A model generated the notes under the pieces. It saw nothing but the letters and a program-made list of their open reading frames with translations. It made no database searches and was not told the DNA's origin. From assembly GCA_006218065.1 (NCBI GenBank), contig VBWE01000010.1, positions 1-64,000 on the forward strand: 64,000 nt of DNA, given 5' to 3'. Position 1 is the first letter of the stretch, and every line of letters begins with the position of its first letter. Origin of the DNA: Bacteroidota bacterium (GTDB lineage: Bacteria > Bacteroidota > Bacteroidia > Palsa-965). This document shows, one piece after another, positions 37,854 through 45,391 of this stretch. Both the position numbers and the translations under genes were made by a program.

Positions 37854-37917
37854 TATTTTAATGATTATGAATTATTATTATAAATTTGGCAAAATATAAA
37901 CCATAATACTATCAATA

Positions 37918-38403
37918 GTGAAAACAAGGACGCCAAAAACAGCCCCGGATTACCAACTTGATAAACTCGACCGGCAGATACTCCGCATCCTCGTCCGGGA
38001 TGCAACCATACCGTACACCGATATCGCCAAAGAACTTGTCGTTTCGGGCGGAACGATTCACGTCCGCATGAAAAAACTCCGGGAGATGGGCGTTGTAACC
38101 GGCTCGCATCTTTCCGTAAATCCTGCGAAACTGGGTTATGACATCACAGCATTCATTGGCATTTATCTCGATAAAGGCTCGGAATATCACGATGCCGTTG
38201 CGCGGATGAAAAAAATACCGGAACTGGTAGAACTGCATTACACGACCGGTTCATACAGCATGTTTGCCAAGATCATCTGCAAAAGCACGGAGCATCTCCG
38301 CCAGGTGCTGAACGAAAAAATACAAACGATCCGGAGCGTGGAAAGAACGGAAACCTTCATCTCGCTCGAAGAAAGTATCCGCCGGCAGGTAAGTATCGAT
38401 TAA
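37918..38403 (+). CDS. Lrp/AsnC-family transcriptional regulator
   Basis: A 161-residue regulator with a GTG start. Residues 12-65 form the helix-turn-helix (YQLDKLDRQILRILVRDATIPYTDIAKELVVSGGTIHVRMKKLREMGVV), and residues about 75-150 the RAM ligand-binding domain (GYDITAFIGIYLDKGSEYHDAV, VELHYTTGSYSMFAKIICKS, TFISLEES). Such proteins sense amino acids and often regulate the divergent neighbour and themselves; in E. coli AsnC controls asnA. Here the neighbour is the aaRS-like synthetase, so a role as an asparagine-responsive regulator is the natural inference. Confidence 0.93.
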   Translation: MKTRTPKTAPDYQLDKLDRQILRILVRDATIPYTDIAKELVVSGGTIHVRMKKLREMGVVTGSHLSVNPAKLGYDITAFIGIYLDKGSEYHDAVARMKKIPELVELHYTTGSYSMFAKIICKSTEHLRQVLNEKIQTIRSVERTETFISLEESIRRQVSID

Positions 38404-38474
38404 TTTTTATTCCCTGCATCGCCCTGCGGATAAGGGATTCAGCGCAGCAATACCATTTACACCCCGAACATGGA

Positions 38475-38507
38475 TTTGGAAATATGCATCATTCGTTTTT
38501 AGATTTG
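38475..38507 (+). promoter_or_regulatory. promoter of the Phe/Tyr leader and aromatic operon
   Basis: TTTG at 38475-38478, a 21-bp spacer, then TAGATTTG at 38500-38507: a full consensus match. The predicted transcript start near 38512 puts the leader ATG about 13 nt inside the RNA. Confidence 0.7.
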
Positions 38508-38524
38508 CAGCGATTCATACAACC

Positions 38525-38587
38525 ATGCAGAACAAACGCAACTATTTTTTCTTCTATTTCATCGGCACCCGGCGGGGCACGATATAG
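38525..38587 (+). CDS. phenylalanine/tyrosine leader peptide of an attenuator
   Basis: A 20-codon frame from ATG at 38525 to TAG at 38585. It reads MQNKRN, then YFFFYF (codons 38543-38560), then IGTRRGTI: six aromatic codons in a row. It starts just behind a consensus promoter and ends 33 bp before a terminator hairpin, upstream of pheA and a DAHP synthase-chorismate mutase. This is the architecture of the enterobacterial pheL leader, though the sequence is unrelated. Too short to be caught by ordinary gene finding. Confidence 0.85.
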   Translation: MQNKRNYFFFYFIGTRRGTI

Positions 38588-38620
38588 GAGATCTGTTGCA
38601 TAAACGATAACAATCACCGA

Positions 38621-38652
38621 AAGCGTCCCGGAAATACCGGGACGCTTTTTTT
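38621..38652 (+). terminator. attenuator terminator of the aromatic operon
   Basis: An 11-bp stem AAGCGTCCCGG / CCGGGACGCTT (38621-38631, 38637-38647), loop AAATA, followed by a T run to 38652. Its 5' arm GTCCCG (38625-38630) can instead pair with CGGGGC at 38573-38578 inside the leader frame (one G-U), which would be the antiterminator. Confidence 0.85.
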
Positions 38653-38678
38653 ATGTCCGTTTTCCAAAACAAACTATC

Positions 38679-39539
38679 ATGATCAGCACACAGACATTAC
38701 GCAGCATGAAGGTCGCTATACAAGGCAGCCCGGCATCTTTCCACGAAACCGCCGCACACCGGTATTTCGGAAAACGGATCGAACTGGTTTACTGCAAAAG
38801 TTTCCGCGAATCGTGCGGGATGCTTGCCGGTAACCAGGTGGATTACGCCGTGATGGCCATAGAGAATACGATTGCGGGCGCGATCCTGCCCAATTATGGA
38901 TTGCTGCATGAACTCGGCCTGCACATTTTCGGTGAAACGCAGATCCCGGTCCGGCTCAGCCTGCTGGCGCTTCCCGGCAGTTCCCTGCATGAAATCGAAT
39001 TCGTGCTTTCACATCCCGTTGCGCTGCGCCAGTGCACGCGCTACCTCGCCGGGCTTCCGCACCTCGTGCTGCAGGAAGGACCGGATACGGCATCCTGCGC
39101 ACGTACCGTTGCCGGGAAAAAACTCGCTTTTACAGCAGCCATTGCCACCGCCGAAGCCGCTCCGCAGTATGGGCTGGATATCCTCGCGACGCGTATCGAA
39201 GATCACGCAGAAAATTTTACGCGCTTCTGGATCCTTTCGAAAGGCAGAAATCCCGCGCCGGATGCCGACAAAGCAAGCGCCTGTTTCCTGCTTCCGCACC
39301 GGGGAGGAAGTCTCGCAGACCTGCTCTCCGAACTCGCGGCAACAGGCGTCAACATCCAGCGGATCCAGTCACTGCCGGTAGCCGGGGATGCTTCGCAGTA
39401 CCGCTTTTTCATCGACTTCAGTTGGTCAGAAAGCGGCTGTTATGAAAATGCGCTGGCCGCACTTTACCGGCATTCCGCACAAATGCGCGTACTCGGGAAA
39501 TACAAATCAGGAGAGATTTTGAAAACGACAAAAACATGA
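38679..39539 (+). CDS. pheA: prephenate dehydratase with ACT domain
   Basis: A 286-residue enzyme that turns prephenate into phenylpyruvate, the committed step to phenylalanine. MKVAIQGSPASFHETAAHRYFG starts the catalytic domain; the ATG at 38706 (first residue of that motif) is an alternative start. DYAVMAIENTIAGAI and the later NFTRFWILSKG hold the TRF-type catalytic motif. An ACT domain follows from about 200 (FLLPHRGGSLADLLSELAATGVNIQRIQSLP), which normally binds phenylalanine for feedback inhibition. The 3' end overlaps the next gene by four bases (ATGA). Expression is predicted to be controlled by the leader at 38525. Confidence 0.94.
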   Translation: MISTQTLRSMKVAIQGSPASFHETAAHRYFGKRIELVYCKSFRESCGMLAGNQVDYAVMAIENTIAGAILPNYGLLHELGLHIFGETQIPVRLSLLALPGSSLHEIEFVLSHPVALRQCTRYLAGLPHLVLQEGPDTASCARTVAGKKLAFTAAIATAEAAPQYGLDILATRIEDHAENFTRFWILSKGRNPAPDADKASACFLLPHRGGSLADLLSELAATGVNIQRIQSLPVAGDASQYRFFIDFSWSESGCYENALAALYRHSAQMRVLGKYKSGEILKTTKT

Positions 39540-40600
39540 ATACGACGAAAATATTATCCGCTGAAAATACCGGCGCAGGCAAACAACCGCTGCTCATTGC
39601 CGGTCCGTGCAGCGCCGAAACCCGTTCGCAGACGCTCGGCACGGCACAAGCCATTGCCGCGCATTTCCCGGATGCGATTTTCCGCGCAGGTATATGGAAA
39701 CCGCGCACCCAACCCGGAAGTTTTGAAGGCGTTGGCGTCACCGGGCTCGAATGGCTGCGCGCGGTGAAACTGAAGACCGGCCTGCGCACCGCCACCGAAG
39801 TAGCCAACGCCGCGCACGTGGAAGCCTGCCTCGAACATCAAATCGATTTGCTGTGGATCGGCGCACGGACGACGGTCAACCCGTTTTCCGTCCAGGAAAT
39901 TGCCGATGCGCTGCGCGGAGTCGATATTCCCGTGCTGATCAAAAACCCGGTGCATGCCGATCTTGCTTTGTGGATCGGTGCGCTGGAACGGTTGAGCCGC
40001 GCTGGAATAAAAGAGCTTGGTGCGATTCACCGCGGTTTTCACCAAGCGGATACGCAACCCTTCCGAAACGCGCCGCTCTGGGAAAAACTCGTGGAACTGC
40101 GCACGCGCTGCCCGGAAATTCCGGTGATCTGCGACCCAAGCCATATCTGCGGGAATACTGCGCTGATTCCGTACGTATCGAAACATGCGCTGGACCTGGG
40201 GCTGGACGGACTGATGATTGAAACGCATATCGTTCCGCAGCAGGCTTTGAGCGACGCCGCGCAACAACTTACGCCCGCGGAATTGCAGATGCTGGTCAGT
40301 CAACTGCGCCTGCGTTCCAAAACATCACCTGCCGACGATTTGCTGCAAAACCTGCGCGGGAAAATAAACCGCACGGACGAGCAACTGCTGCGTTTGCTTT
40401 TCGAGCGCATGAAAATTTCGAAAGCCATCGGGAATCACAAACAGCAGCGGAACCTGGCCATCGTGCAGCCTTCGCGCTGGGAAGAAGTGCTCGGGCAGCA
40501 ACTGCAGCTGGCCGACGCGCTCGGACTGAAGCCGGATTTCGTGAAAGAAATTTACACGCTCATCCATGAACAATCGGTGAAAGAGCAGATGGATGATTGA
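39536..40600 (+). CDS. bifunctional DAHP synthase / chorismate mutase
   Basis: A 354-residue fusion. Residues 15-260 are the DAHP synthase of the KDO8P-like type (LLIAGPCSAET, FRAGIWKPRTQPGSFEG, LWIGARTTVNPFSVQEIADAL, DPSHICGN, IETHIVP), which joins PEP and erythrose-4-phosphate. Residues about 265-345 are an AroQ-type chorismate mutase (LRGKINRTDEQLLRLLFERMKISKAIGNHK). In Bacteroidota such C-terminal mutase domains carry the feedback signal to the synthase. Together with pheA it covers the first and the branch steps of phenylalanine synthesis, and its start overlaps the pheA stop. Confidence 0.95.
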   Translation: MNTTKILSAENTGAGKQPLLIAGPCSAETRSQTLGTAQAIAAHFPDAIFRAGIWKPRTQPGSFEGVGVTGLEWLRAVKLKTGLRTATEVANAAHVEACLEHQIDLLWIGARTTVNPFSVQEIADALRGVDIPVLIKNPVHADLALWIGALERLSRAGIKELGAIHRGFHQADTQPFRNAPLWEKLVELRTRCPEIPVICDPSHICGNTALIPYVSKHALDLGLDGLMIETHIVPQQALSDAAQQLTPAELQMLVSQLRLRSKTSPADDLLQNLRGKINRTDEQLLRLLFERMKISKAIGNHKQQRNLAIVQPSRWEEVLGQQLQLADALGLKPDFVKEIYTLIHEQSVKEQMDD

Positions 40601-40604
40601 AAAA

Positions 40605-40691
40605 TACCCTGGATGGCAGTCGAAGGGCGGGTACTGAAACGCTGTGTATAAAAGTCACAGGTACATGCCCTTCGACTGCGCTCAGGGTGAC
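40605..40691. repeat. CAGTCGAAGGGC / GCCCTTCGACTG inverted repeat
   Basis: CAGTCGAAGGGC (40617-40628) and its inverse GCCCTTCGACTG with CTCAGGGTGAC flank a loop of about 40 bp; the outer ends ACCCTGG / CAGGGT also pair. It starts right after the stop of the fusion gene. The CCCTTCGACTGCGCTCAGGG word is one I know as common in many bacterial genomes. Confidence 0.65.
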
Positions 40692-40787
40692 GTCGGTATA
40701 TTTTAGTTATCGGAATTTGATTTTGTCCGATCCGCAGGATTCCTACGGAAAGGAGTCCTTTGGAGAAAATTGTTTTTTTCTGAATGC

Positions 40788-40802
40788 TATCTTTGAATCA
40801 TG
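40788..40802 (+). promoter_or_regulatory. promoter box placing transcription start on the TrmH-type ATG
   Basis: TATCTTTG at 40788-40795; the predicted start is 40800, the A of the ATG. TTTG at 40759 is 25 bp upstream, a little further than usual. Confidence 0.5.
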
Positions 40803-41333
40803 CGTAAACTCGCCAACGAAGAACTCGACCGCAAATCCCGGGAAGAATTCCGGGCCGCCCGGAAAATGCCGGTGGTGCTTGTGCTCGACAACGTGCGCAG
40901 CATGCACAACGTGGGTTCCGTTTTCCGCACGGCGGATGCTTTCCTGGTGGAAGCGCTTTATCTCTGCGGACTCACCGCCACCCCACCCCACCGCGAGATC
41001 CAAAAGACCGCGCTGGGCGCCACGGAAACCGTGACCTGGGAACATTTTACCGATACGGTTACAGCGATTGAAAAATTACGGCAGGACGGGTACAAAATTT
41101 ACGCGCTCGAGCAGGCGGAAAAAAGTATTTCACTGGAAAAATTCGCACCGGGAAAAGAGGAAAAACTGGCGCTGATTTTCGGAAACGAAGTGGAAGGCGT
41201 CCAGCAAAACGTAATCGACCTGTGCGACGGCTGCATCGAGATTCCGCAATTCGGAACGAAGCACTCGTTTAATATTTCCGTTTCGGCGGGGATTGTGTTA
41301 TGGGATTTGTTTACGAAAAAATTTCATGTTTAA
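40800..41333 (+). CDS. TrmH/SpoU-family RNA methyltransferase
   Basis: A 177-residue knotted (SPOUT) methyltransferase that moves a methyl group from S-adenosylmethionine to a ribose 2'-OH in tRNA or rRNA. Motif 1 is NVRSMHNVGSVFRTAD (31-46), motif 2 is LIFGNEVEGV, motif 3 is IPQFGTKHSFNISVSAGIVLW. There is no extra N-terminal substrate-binding domain, so it resembles the short TrmL/TrmH-like group; the RNA target is unknown. The stop lies in a GTTTCA-type repeat. Confidence 0.94.
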   Translation: MRKLANEELDRKSREEFRAARKMPVVLVLDNVRSMHNVGSVFRTADAFLVEALYLCGLTATPPHREIQKTALGATETVTWEHFTDTVTAIEKLRQDGYKIYALEQAEKSISLEKFAPGKEEKLALIFGNEVEGVQQNVIDLCDGCIEIPQFGTKHSFNISVSAGIVLWDLFTKKFHV

Positions 41334-41393
41334 CGTTTCAAGTTGGATCACGGAAGACTTTGAACACCAAACTTTGAACCTGAAACAAACGCC
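41325..41393. repeat. TTTCATGTTTAA / AACCTGAAAC word-type inverted repeat, copy a
   Basis: TTTCATGTTTAACGTTTCAAG, GTTGGATCAC, then CTTTGAACACC and the inverse ACTTTGAACCTGAAAC. Resembles 50644-50720, sharing GTTGGATCAC exactly. It overlaps the methyltransferase stop codon. Confidence 0.65.
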
Positions 41394-41408
41394 GGCTGGT
41401 GGAAAGGC

Positions 41409-42080
41409 TTAGTTTTTCCTGGGAGCACTGGCTGGAACCCCGCTGCGGCTCTTCGCGCGTGAGCGGTTCAGCGAGTCGGCTTCCGTTTTTTCAATCGCGT
41501 AATACTCGCGGTACATTTTGTTCAGTTCCGAATTGATCTTGTTCGTGTACGTCGCATCGTAAGTAAACTCTTTAGTATATGCCCGGTAATTCACTTTGGC
41601 GATCGGGTTGTTCAACACGGCGACATCGAGGTTTTTCACTTTCGGGAAAATGTCCACGTCAAAAGTATAGTCGAATGCTTTCTGCGTTCCGGCGGGAACT
41701 TTGGTATCGATGAGGATTTTCTTTTCTACAAACCCTTTCCTGGTGAAATGGATCATGAATTGCCGGTTGAGCGGCAGGCGGAAAGCCAGGCGGCCTTTAT
41801 GATCGGTAATTCCGTAAAGAACCAAAGCTCCTTTTTCATTCCGCACGCTGACTTCTGCACTGTCGAGCACAGGATTTCCGGCCTTGACATCGCCTTTCGA
41901 AAGACGGACCTGGCCCTGCAGCTGCAGGTAGTTTTTGGATTTGCCGACGAGCGAATCTTCCGCTTCGGCTACCGAGCCGATACTCTTTTCTTCTTTATCT
42001 CCCGGGCGAAAGCTGTTGAGCGTAAACACCATACTTACAGCCAGGAAAGGCAAAAGCAGTTTGAACGGATTGGTTTTCAT
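41409..42080 (-). CDS. secreted carboxypeptidase-regulatory-like domain protein
   Basis: A 223-residue exported protein; the N terminus (LLLPFLAVSMVFTLNSF) is a signal peptide. Residues about 50-130 resemble a carboxypeptidase regulatory-like (transthyretin-type) domain: LQGQVRLSKG, DSAEVSVRNEKGALVLYGITDHKGRLAFRLPLNRQFMIHFTRKGFVEKKI. The rest is helical and ends in a basic tail (RSRAKSRSGVPASAPRKN). Such domains bind or connect surface proteins. Upstream of it (42081-42217) I see only AT-rich DNA and the shared terminator at 42222. Confidence 0.75.
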   Translation of the reverse strand: MKTNPFKLLLPFLAVSMVFTLNSFRPGDKEEKSIGSVAEAEDSLVGKSKNYLQLQGQVRLSKGDVKAGNPVLDSAEVSVRNEKGALVLYGITDHKGRLAFRLPLNRQFMIHFTRKGFVEKKILIDTKVPAGTQKAFDYTFDVDIFPKVKNLDVAVLNNPIAKVNYRAYTKEFTYDATYTNKINSELNKMYREYYAIEKTEADSLNRSRAKSRSGVPASAPRKN

Positions 42081-42221
42081 TTTCGGATACGGGAATTAAA
42101 TTCAGGTCGGTGTCAAAAATAGAAAAATCAGCTTAGGGAAATCAAATTTTGCCGGCGAAACGGGGGTATTTATCGGTTTTCCACTGACTGATTATCAACA
42201 GCGACCTGTTTACCCATAAAA

Positions 42222-42250
42222 AAAGCCCCCCAGCATCGCTGGAGGGCTTT
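42222..42250 (-). terminator. terminator of the TPR lipoprotein gene
   Basis: Stem AAAGCCCCCCAGC / GCTGGAGGGCTTT with a three-base loop; on the minus strand the T run follows. It lies 20 bp beyond the gene's stop. Confidence 0.85.
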
Positions 42251-42270
42251 TCAGAAACAATCAGATCAAA

Positions 42271-43995
42271 TCAGTTGACAACAGCCTTGAACTCGGCGTT
42301 TTCACGCCATTTCAGGAATTCCATGTCTTCTTTTGCTTTCTCTTTCAGGGAAGCATCTTTCTGGATAGCTGTAGTCAGGTTGCTTACCACTCCGCCGGCG
42401 TCGCCTTTGCGGGCGCTGATCACGGCACGGAGGTAGTAAGAAATAGCGTCTTCTTTGTCGCTTCCGCCGTCAAGTGCACTGCTGCCTCCGTCGGGGCTGC
42501 CGTTGAGTACCTGGGCAAGAGCTGCGTTGAAGTCTTTTGTTCCGCCGAAGTTGGTAACAGCATCAGCATAAGCGCCGTCCTGGATCTGAACGATACCCAT
42601 GTTGTAAACTACTTCCGGACCAGCGCCAGCAGCTTTCTTGTACATTTCCATAGCCTGTTTGCGGTCGCCCATCCAGCGGTAGCAGATGCCCATGTTGTTC
42701 ATGACGATCTTCTGGCTCGGATCAGCTTTCATGGCTTTTTCGAACTGGGCTTTTGCGTCCTGCAGTTTGTTCTGCTGGAGGTAAATGCAGCCTACGTTGT
42801 TCGAGGTGCGCCAGTCGTTCGGGTATTTGCGTTCAGCGGCTTTGTAGAAAGCCAGCTTCTCGTTTACATCTTTGGTCAATGTACCAGCATACAGGATTTC
42901 TTCCACCGTAAGGCTGTCGGGGCTGCTCTTGGCAAGCATCAGGATGTTGTCATCCGGGCGTGCATGCTCGTCGGCCTTCATGGTCATTACCGAGCGGCGG
43001 AGTTTCGGAAGAATGTCGTTGGCGATTTCCGTGTACGTCTTCGACATGTTCTTGATTTCACGCTCGCGGGCTTCGCCGTCAGGATACTGGGAAAGAACAC
43101 GCAGTACGAGGTCCTTGTCTTTGATGCTCGAAGCTTCCATGGCTTTCTTGAAACCATCCCAGTCTTCGGCAGTAGTTACTTTGCTGTAAAACGCTTCAGC
43201 CTGTGCAGGTGTAAGCGCAAGTTTCTTGTCTTTGAACATCGCCATAAAGGCTTCGCTCGATTTTTTCGCACGATCGTTGGCCAGGTTGGCGTTCAGCGTC
43301 ATTTCACCGTCCGGTGAAGCGTAAGCCGAAACGTCGCATCCTTTGAAATCATAGCCCCAGCGGTGCTTCATGCCTTTGTCGACCCAGGTTTTGAGGTCTT
43401 TCATCGGCTGCGCGTTCATTTCAGTCGGACGAACCGTAGACTGGTTGATCACGAAGAATATCTGCGCTTCGCCGGTACGCGGGATGATCTTCTGGAACTG
43501 GTCTTTCCCGATGATGCTCTTATCGTCGGGCTGAACGAGAAGCGGTGTAACGATAGTACCGTCACCGATTTTCTTTTCAGGCATTTCTTTTGATTTCGAC
43601 TTCACAACACCGGTTGCTTTTACTTTGAAGTCGGTGTTTTTCATTTCCGGCGAATACGGCTGCTTGTCCGTATAGGTGAAGCTGCCACCGGTTTTGTAAG
43701 CGATTTTAGTACCTGTTCCTTCGGCTTTCTCGCCGATGAGGGTAGCAGGCTTGAAGTTCTTACCGCCGATTGTAGGAGTAACGGTAAGTACGACTTTCTT
43801 TCCGAAATACTTGGGAGGATACGTTACTTTGACAGTAACCGCTACACTGTCGCCATGCATTTCCAGCGGATTCGGCGTAACAGAGTAAGTCACCAGGTCG
43901 GCTTTCTTCGCCATTTTTTTCAGCCCTGTACAGGCGGTGAAGCTTACTACGGCTAATGCAGCAAGACCGAGTGTGAAAACGTGCTTGTTTTTCAT
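42271..43995 (-). CDS. TPR-repeat lipoprotein with OmpA-like segment
   Basis: A 574-residue lipoprotein (lipobox VSFTAC, C22). Residues about 30-160 are beta-rich (TYSVTPNPLEMHGDSVAVTVKVTYPPKYFGKKVV). A segment at about 175-250 with FFVINQSTVRPTE and VSAYASPDGEMTLNANLANDRAKKSSEAF resembles an OmpA-like peptidoglycan-binding module. The second half holds several TPR units (NDWRTSNNVGCIYLQQNKLQDAKAQFEKAMKADPSQ). Such proteins sit in the outer membrane facing the periplasm. It has its own strong terminator. The exact role is unknown. Confidence 0.82.
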   Translation of the reverse strand: MKNKHVFTLGLAALAVVSFTACTGLKKMAKKADLVTYSVTPNPLEMHGDSVAVTVKVTYPPKYFGKKVVLTVTPTIGGKNFKPATLIGEKAEGTGTKIAYKTGGSFTYTDKQPYSPEMKNTDFKVKATGVVKSKSKEMPEKKIGDGTIVTPLLVQPDDKSIIGKDQFQKIIPRTGEAQIFFVINQSTVRPTEMNAQPMKDLKTWVDKGMKHRWGYDFKGCDVSAYASPDGEMTLNANLANDRAKKSSEAFMAMFKDKKLALTPAQAEAFYSKVTTAEDWDGFKKAMEASSIKDKDLVLRVLSQYPDGEAREREIKNMSKTYTEIANDILPKLRRSVMTMKADEHARPDDNILMLAKSSPDSLTVEEILYAGTLTKDVNEKLAFYKAAERKYPNDWRTSNNVGCIYLQQNKLQDAKAQFEKAMKADPSQKIVMNNMGICYRWMGDRKQAMEMYKKAAGAGPEVVYNMGIVQIQDGAYADAVTNFGGTKDFNAALAQVLNGSPDGGSSALDGGSDKEDAISYYLRAVISARKGDAGGVVSNLTTAIQKDASLKEKAKEDMEFLKWRENAEFKAVVN

Positions 43996-44133
43996 GTTTG
44001 GTTTGGTTGTTCTGATTGTTCCTTTAAGGTGGAGCGTTATTCACGCCCGCGCAAAAATAAAGAAATTTCCAAACTTCGAGCAGTCCGGCGAAAAGATTTT
44101 GCACAAACTGCGTTTCCTTGAAAAGCCTTCTGT

Positions 44134-44754
44134 TTATGAAATTTCCGTTAAGCCGTTTGGAAAACGTTTCCGGACTGTTTCTGAAGCCAGTTCAAAAAGC
44201 GAATCGGCGTCGTGCGTGGATGTGTCGATTAACAGCACCGGGAAAGGCATTTTTCCATGAAAATGCTGCCGGTATCCTTCCCCGATTTTCTGCAGGTACC
44301 CGTCTTCAATGCCCTGTTCGTAGCTGCGGCCGCGATTCTGAATATTTTGCCGGAGGGCCGCCGTATCGCGGTGCAGGTAGATCACCAGCCCGGGCATGCG
44401 CATCCGTTTTTCCAGGTGCCCGAAAAAACGTTCGAATAAAACCAGTTCTTCCCCTGCGAGATTGATCCGTGCAAAAACCAGTGATTTGGCGTAATAATAA
44501 TCGGCCACGATTTTTTTATCCGCCGCAATTTCCTCGCTGAGCTGCCTGTACCGGTCTTCGAGAAAGGAAAGTTCGAGCGGGAAAGCATAGGTGGCGGGAT
44601 CTTCGTAAAATTTCGGCAGGAAGGGATTGTCCTCGAAACGCTCGGTAACCAGCTCAGCGCCAGCCGATTCCGACAACCTGCGGGCCAGCGTGGTTTTCCC
44701 GGCGCCGATATTGCCTTCGACCGCGATAAAATCATACCATACGGGATTTTTCAT
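44134..44754 (-). CDS. deoxynucleoside kinase
   Basis: A 206-residue kinase that phosphorylates deoxynucleosides for salvage. I start it at 44754 because MKNPVWYDFIAVEGNIGAGKTTLA begins the P-loop domain there, 10 bp behind the folK stop; the longer frame has folK sequence in another frame. ERFEDNPFLPKFYED, ELSFLEDRYRQ (substrate/DR region) and the LID-like EKRMRMPGLVIYLHRDTAALRQNIQNRGR follow. This matches dGK/dAK-type bacterial kinases. The folK-kinase pair is common in Bacteroidota, as I recall. Confidence 0.92.
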   Translation of the reverse strand: MKNPVWYDFIAVEGNIGAGKTTLARRLSESAGAELVTERFEDNPFLPKFYEDPATYAFPLELSFLEDRYRQLSEEIAADKKIVADYYYAKSLVFARINLAGEELVLFERFFGHLEKRMRMPGLVIYLHRDTAALRQNIQNRGRSYEQGIEDGYLQKIGEGYRQHFHGKMPFPVLLIDTSTHDADSLFELASETVRKRFPNGLTEIS

Positions 44755-44764
44755 GGACGGACTT

Positions 44765-45256
44765 TCAGGATGTTCGGTTCGGTTGTTCCCGGTACTTGCG
44801 CAGCATTTCCGAAACGGTTTCGCCGGCTTCCGGGTGCGTAAAGTCCGGCGCGATTTCATAAAGCGGCTCCAGCACAAAGGCTCTTTCAGCGATATGCGGA
44901 TGCGGTATGTGCAAAGTATCTGAATGGATCACGCGGTCGTCAAAAAACAGGATATCGATATCAATCGTACGCGGCGCCCATTTTTTTTCGCGGACGCGGC
45001 CCAGCACCTGTTCAACCTGCAGAATGCGGGTCATCAGTTCCTCCGGGGAAAATTGCGTTACCAGTTCCGCCGCAAGGTTCAGGAACATGGGCTGGTCGGC
45101 GCCCGGGGGCCAGGGCTCGGTTTCGTATGTTCCGGAAACCGCCGCGATCGTACCGGCATTCCCGCGGAGCAAATCCAGCGCATGATCCAAAAGCGCTTCG
45201 CGATCGCCAAGATTCGAACCCAGGGACAAATAAACAGTATGCGGTGCATCGCTCAC
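44765..45256 (-). CDS. folK: 2-amino-4-hydroxy-6-hydroxymethyldihydropteridine diphosphokinase
   Basis: A 163-residue folate enzyme that transfers pyrophosphate from ATP to the pterin. YLSLGSNLGDRE, YETEPWPPGADQPMFLNLAAEL, KKWAPRTIDIDILFFDD and IPHPHIAERAFVLEPL are the standard motifs. The start codon is GTG at 45256. A TACTTTTG box on the minus strand (45268-45261) ends 5 bases before it, so transcription is predicted to start exactly at the GTG. The kinase gene follows in the same operon. Confidence 0.95.
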   Translation of the reverse strand: MSDAPHTVYLSLGSNLGDREALLDHALDLLRGNAGTIAAVSGTYETEPWPPGADQPMFLNLAAELVTQFSPEELMTRILQVEQVLGRVREKKWAPRTIDIDILFFDDRVIHSDTLHIPHPHIAERAFVLEPLYEIAPDFTHPEAGETVSEMLRKYREQPNRTS

Positions 45257-45268
45257 GCAACAAAAGTA
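45256..45268 (-). promoter_or_regulatory. promoter box placing transcription start on the folK GTG
   Basis: TACTTTTG on the minus strand (45268 to 45261), a full TAnnTTTG match; five bases downstream is 45256, the first base of the start codon. Confidence 0.5.
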
Positions 45269-45327
45269 GAAGAAAGACGTTTTGGCGTATCTTACATTAA
45301 ATAAAAACTATTTGGAAACAAGACTTC

Positions 45328-45356
45328 GCTAGTCGACGAATGAGTCGTCGACTAGC
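45328..45356. repeat. 12-bp-stem palindrome, copy 2 of a pair
   Basis: GCTAGTCGACGA ATGAG TCGTCGACTAGC, preceded by AAACAAGACTTC as at 26393-26421. It lies between the divergent folK and sugar-dehydrogenase genes. Between the two copies only the loop and the outer flank differ. Confidence 0.75.
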
Positions 45357-45391
45357 AGCGACCGTTTTACAGAAACCTGTTTTACAAACTC

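Noticed and set aside
37918-38403. Regulator as direct controller of the downstream pheA operon
   Set aside because: A separate consensus promoter, leader peptide and terminator lie between them, and the divergent asparagine synthetase is the more natural target.
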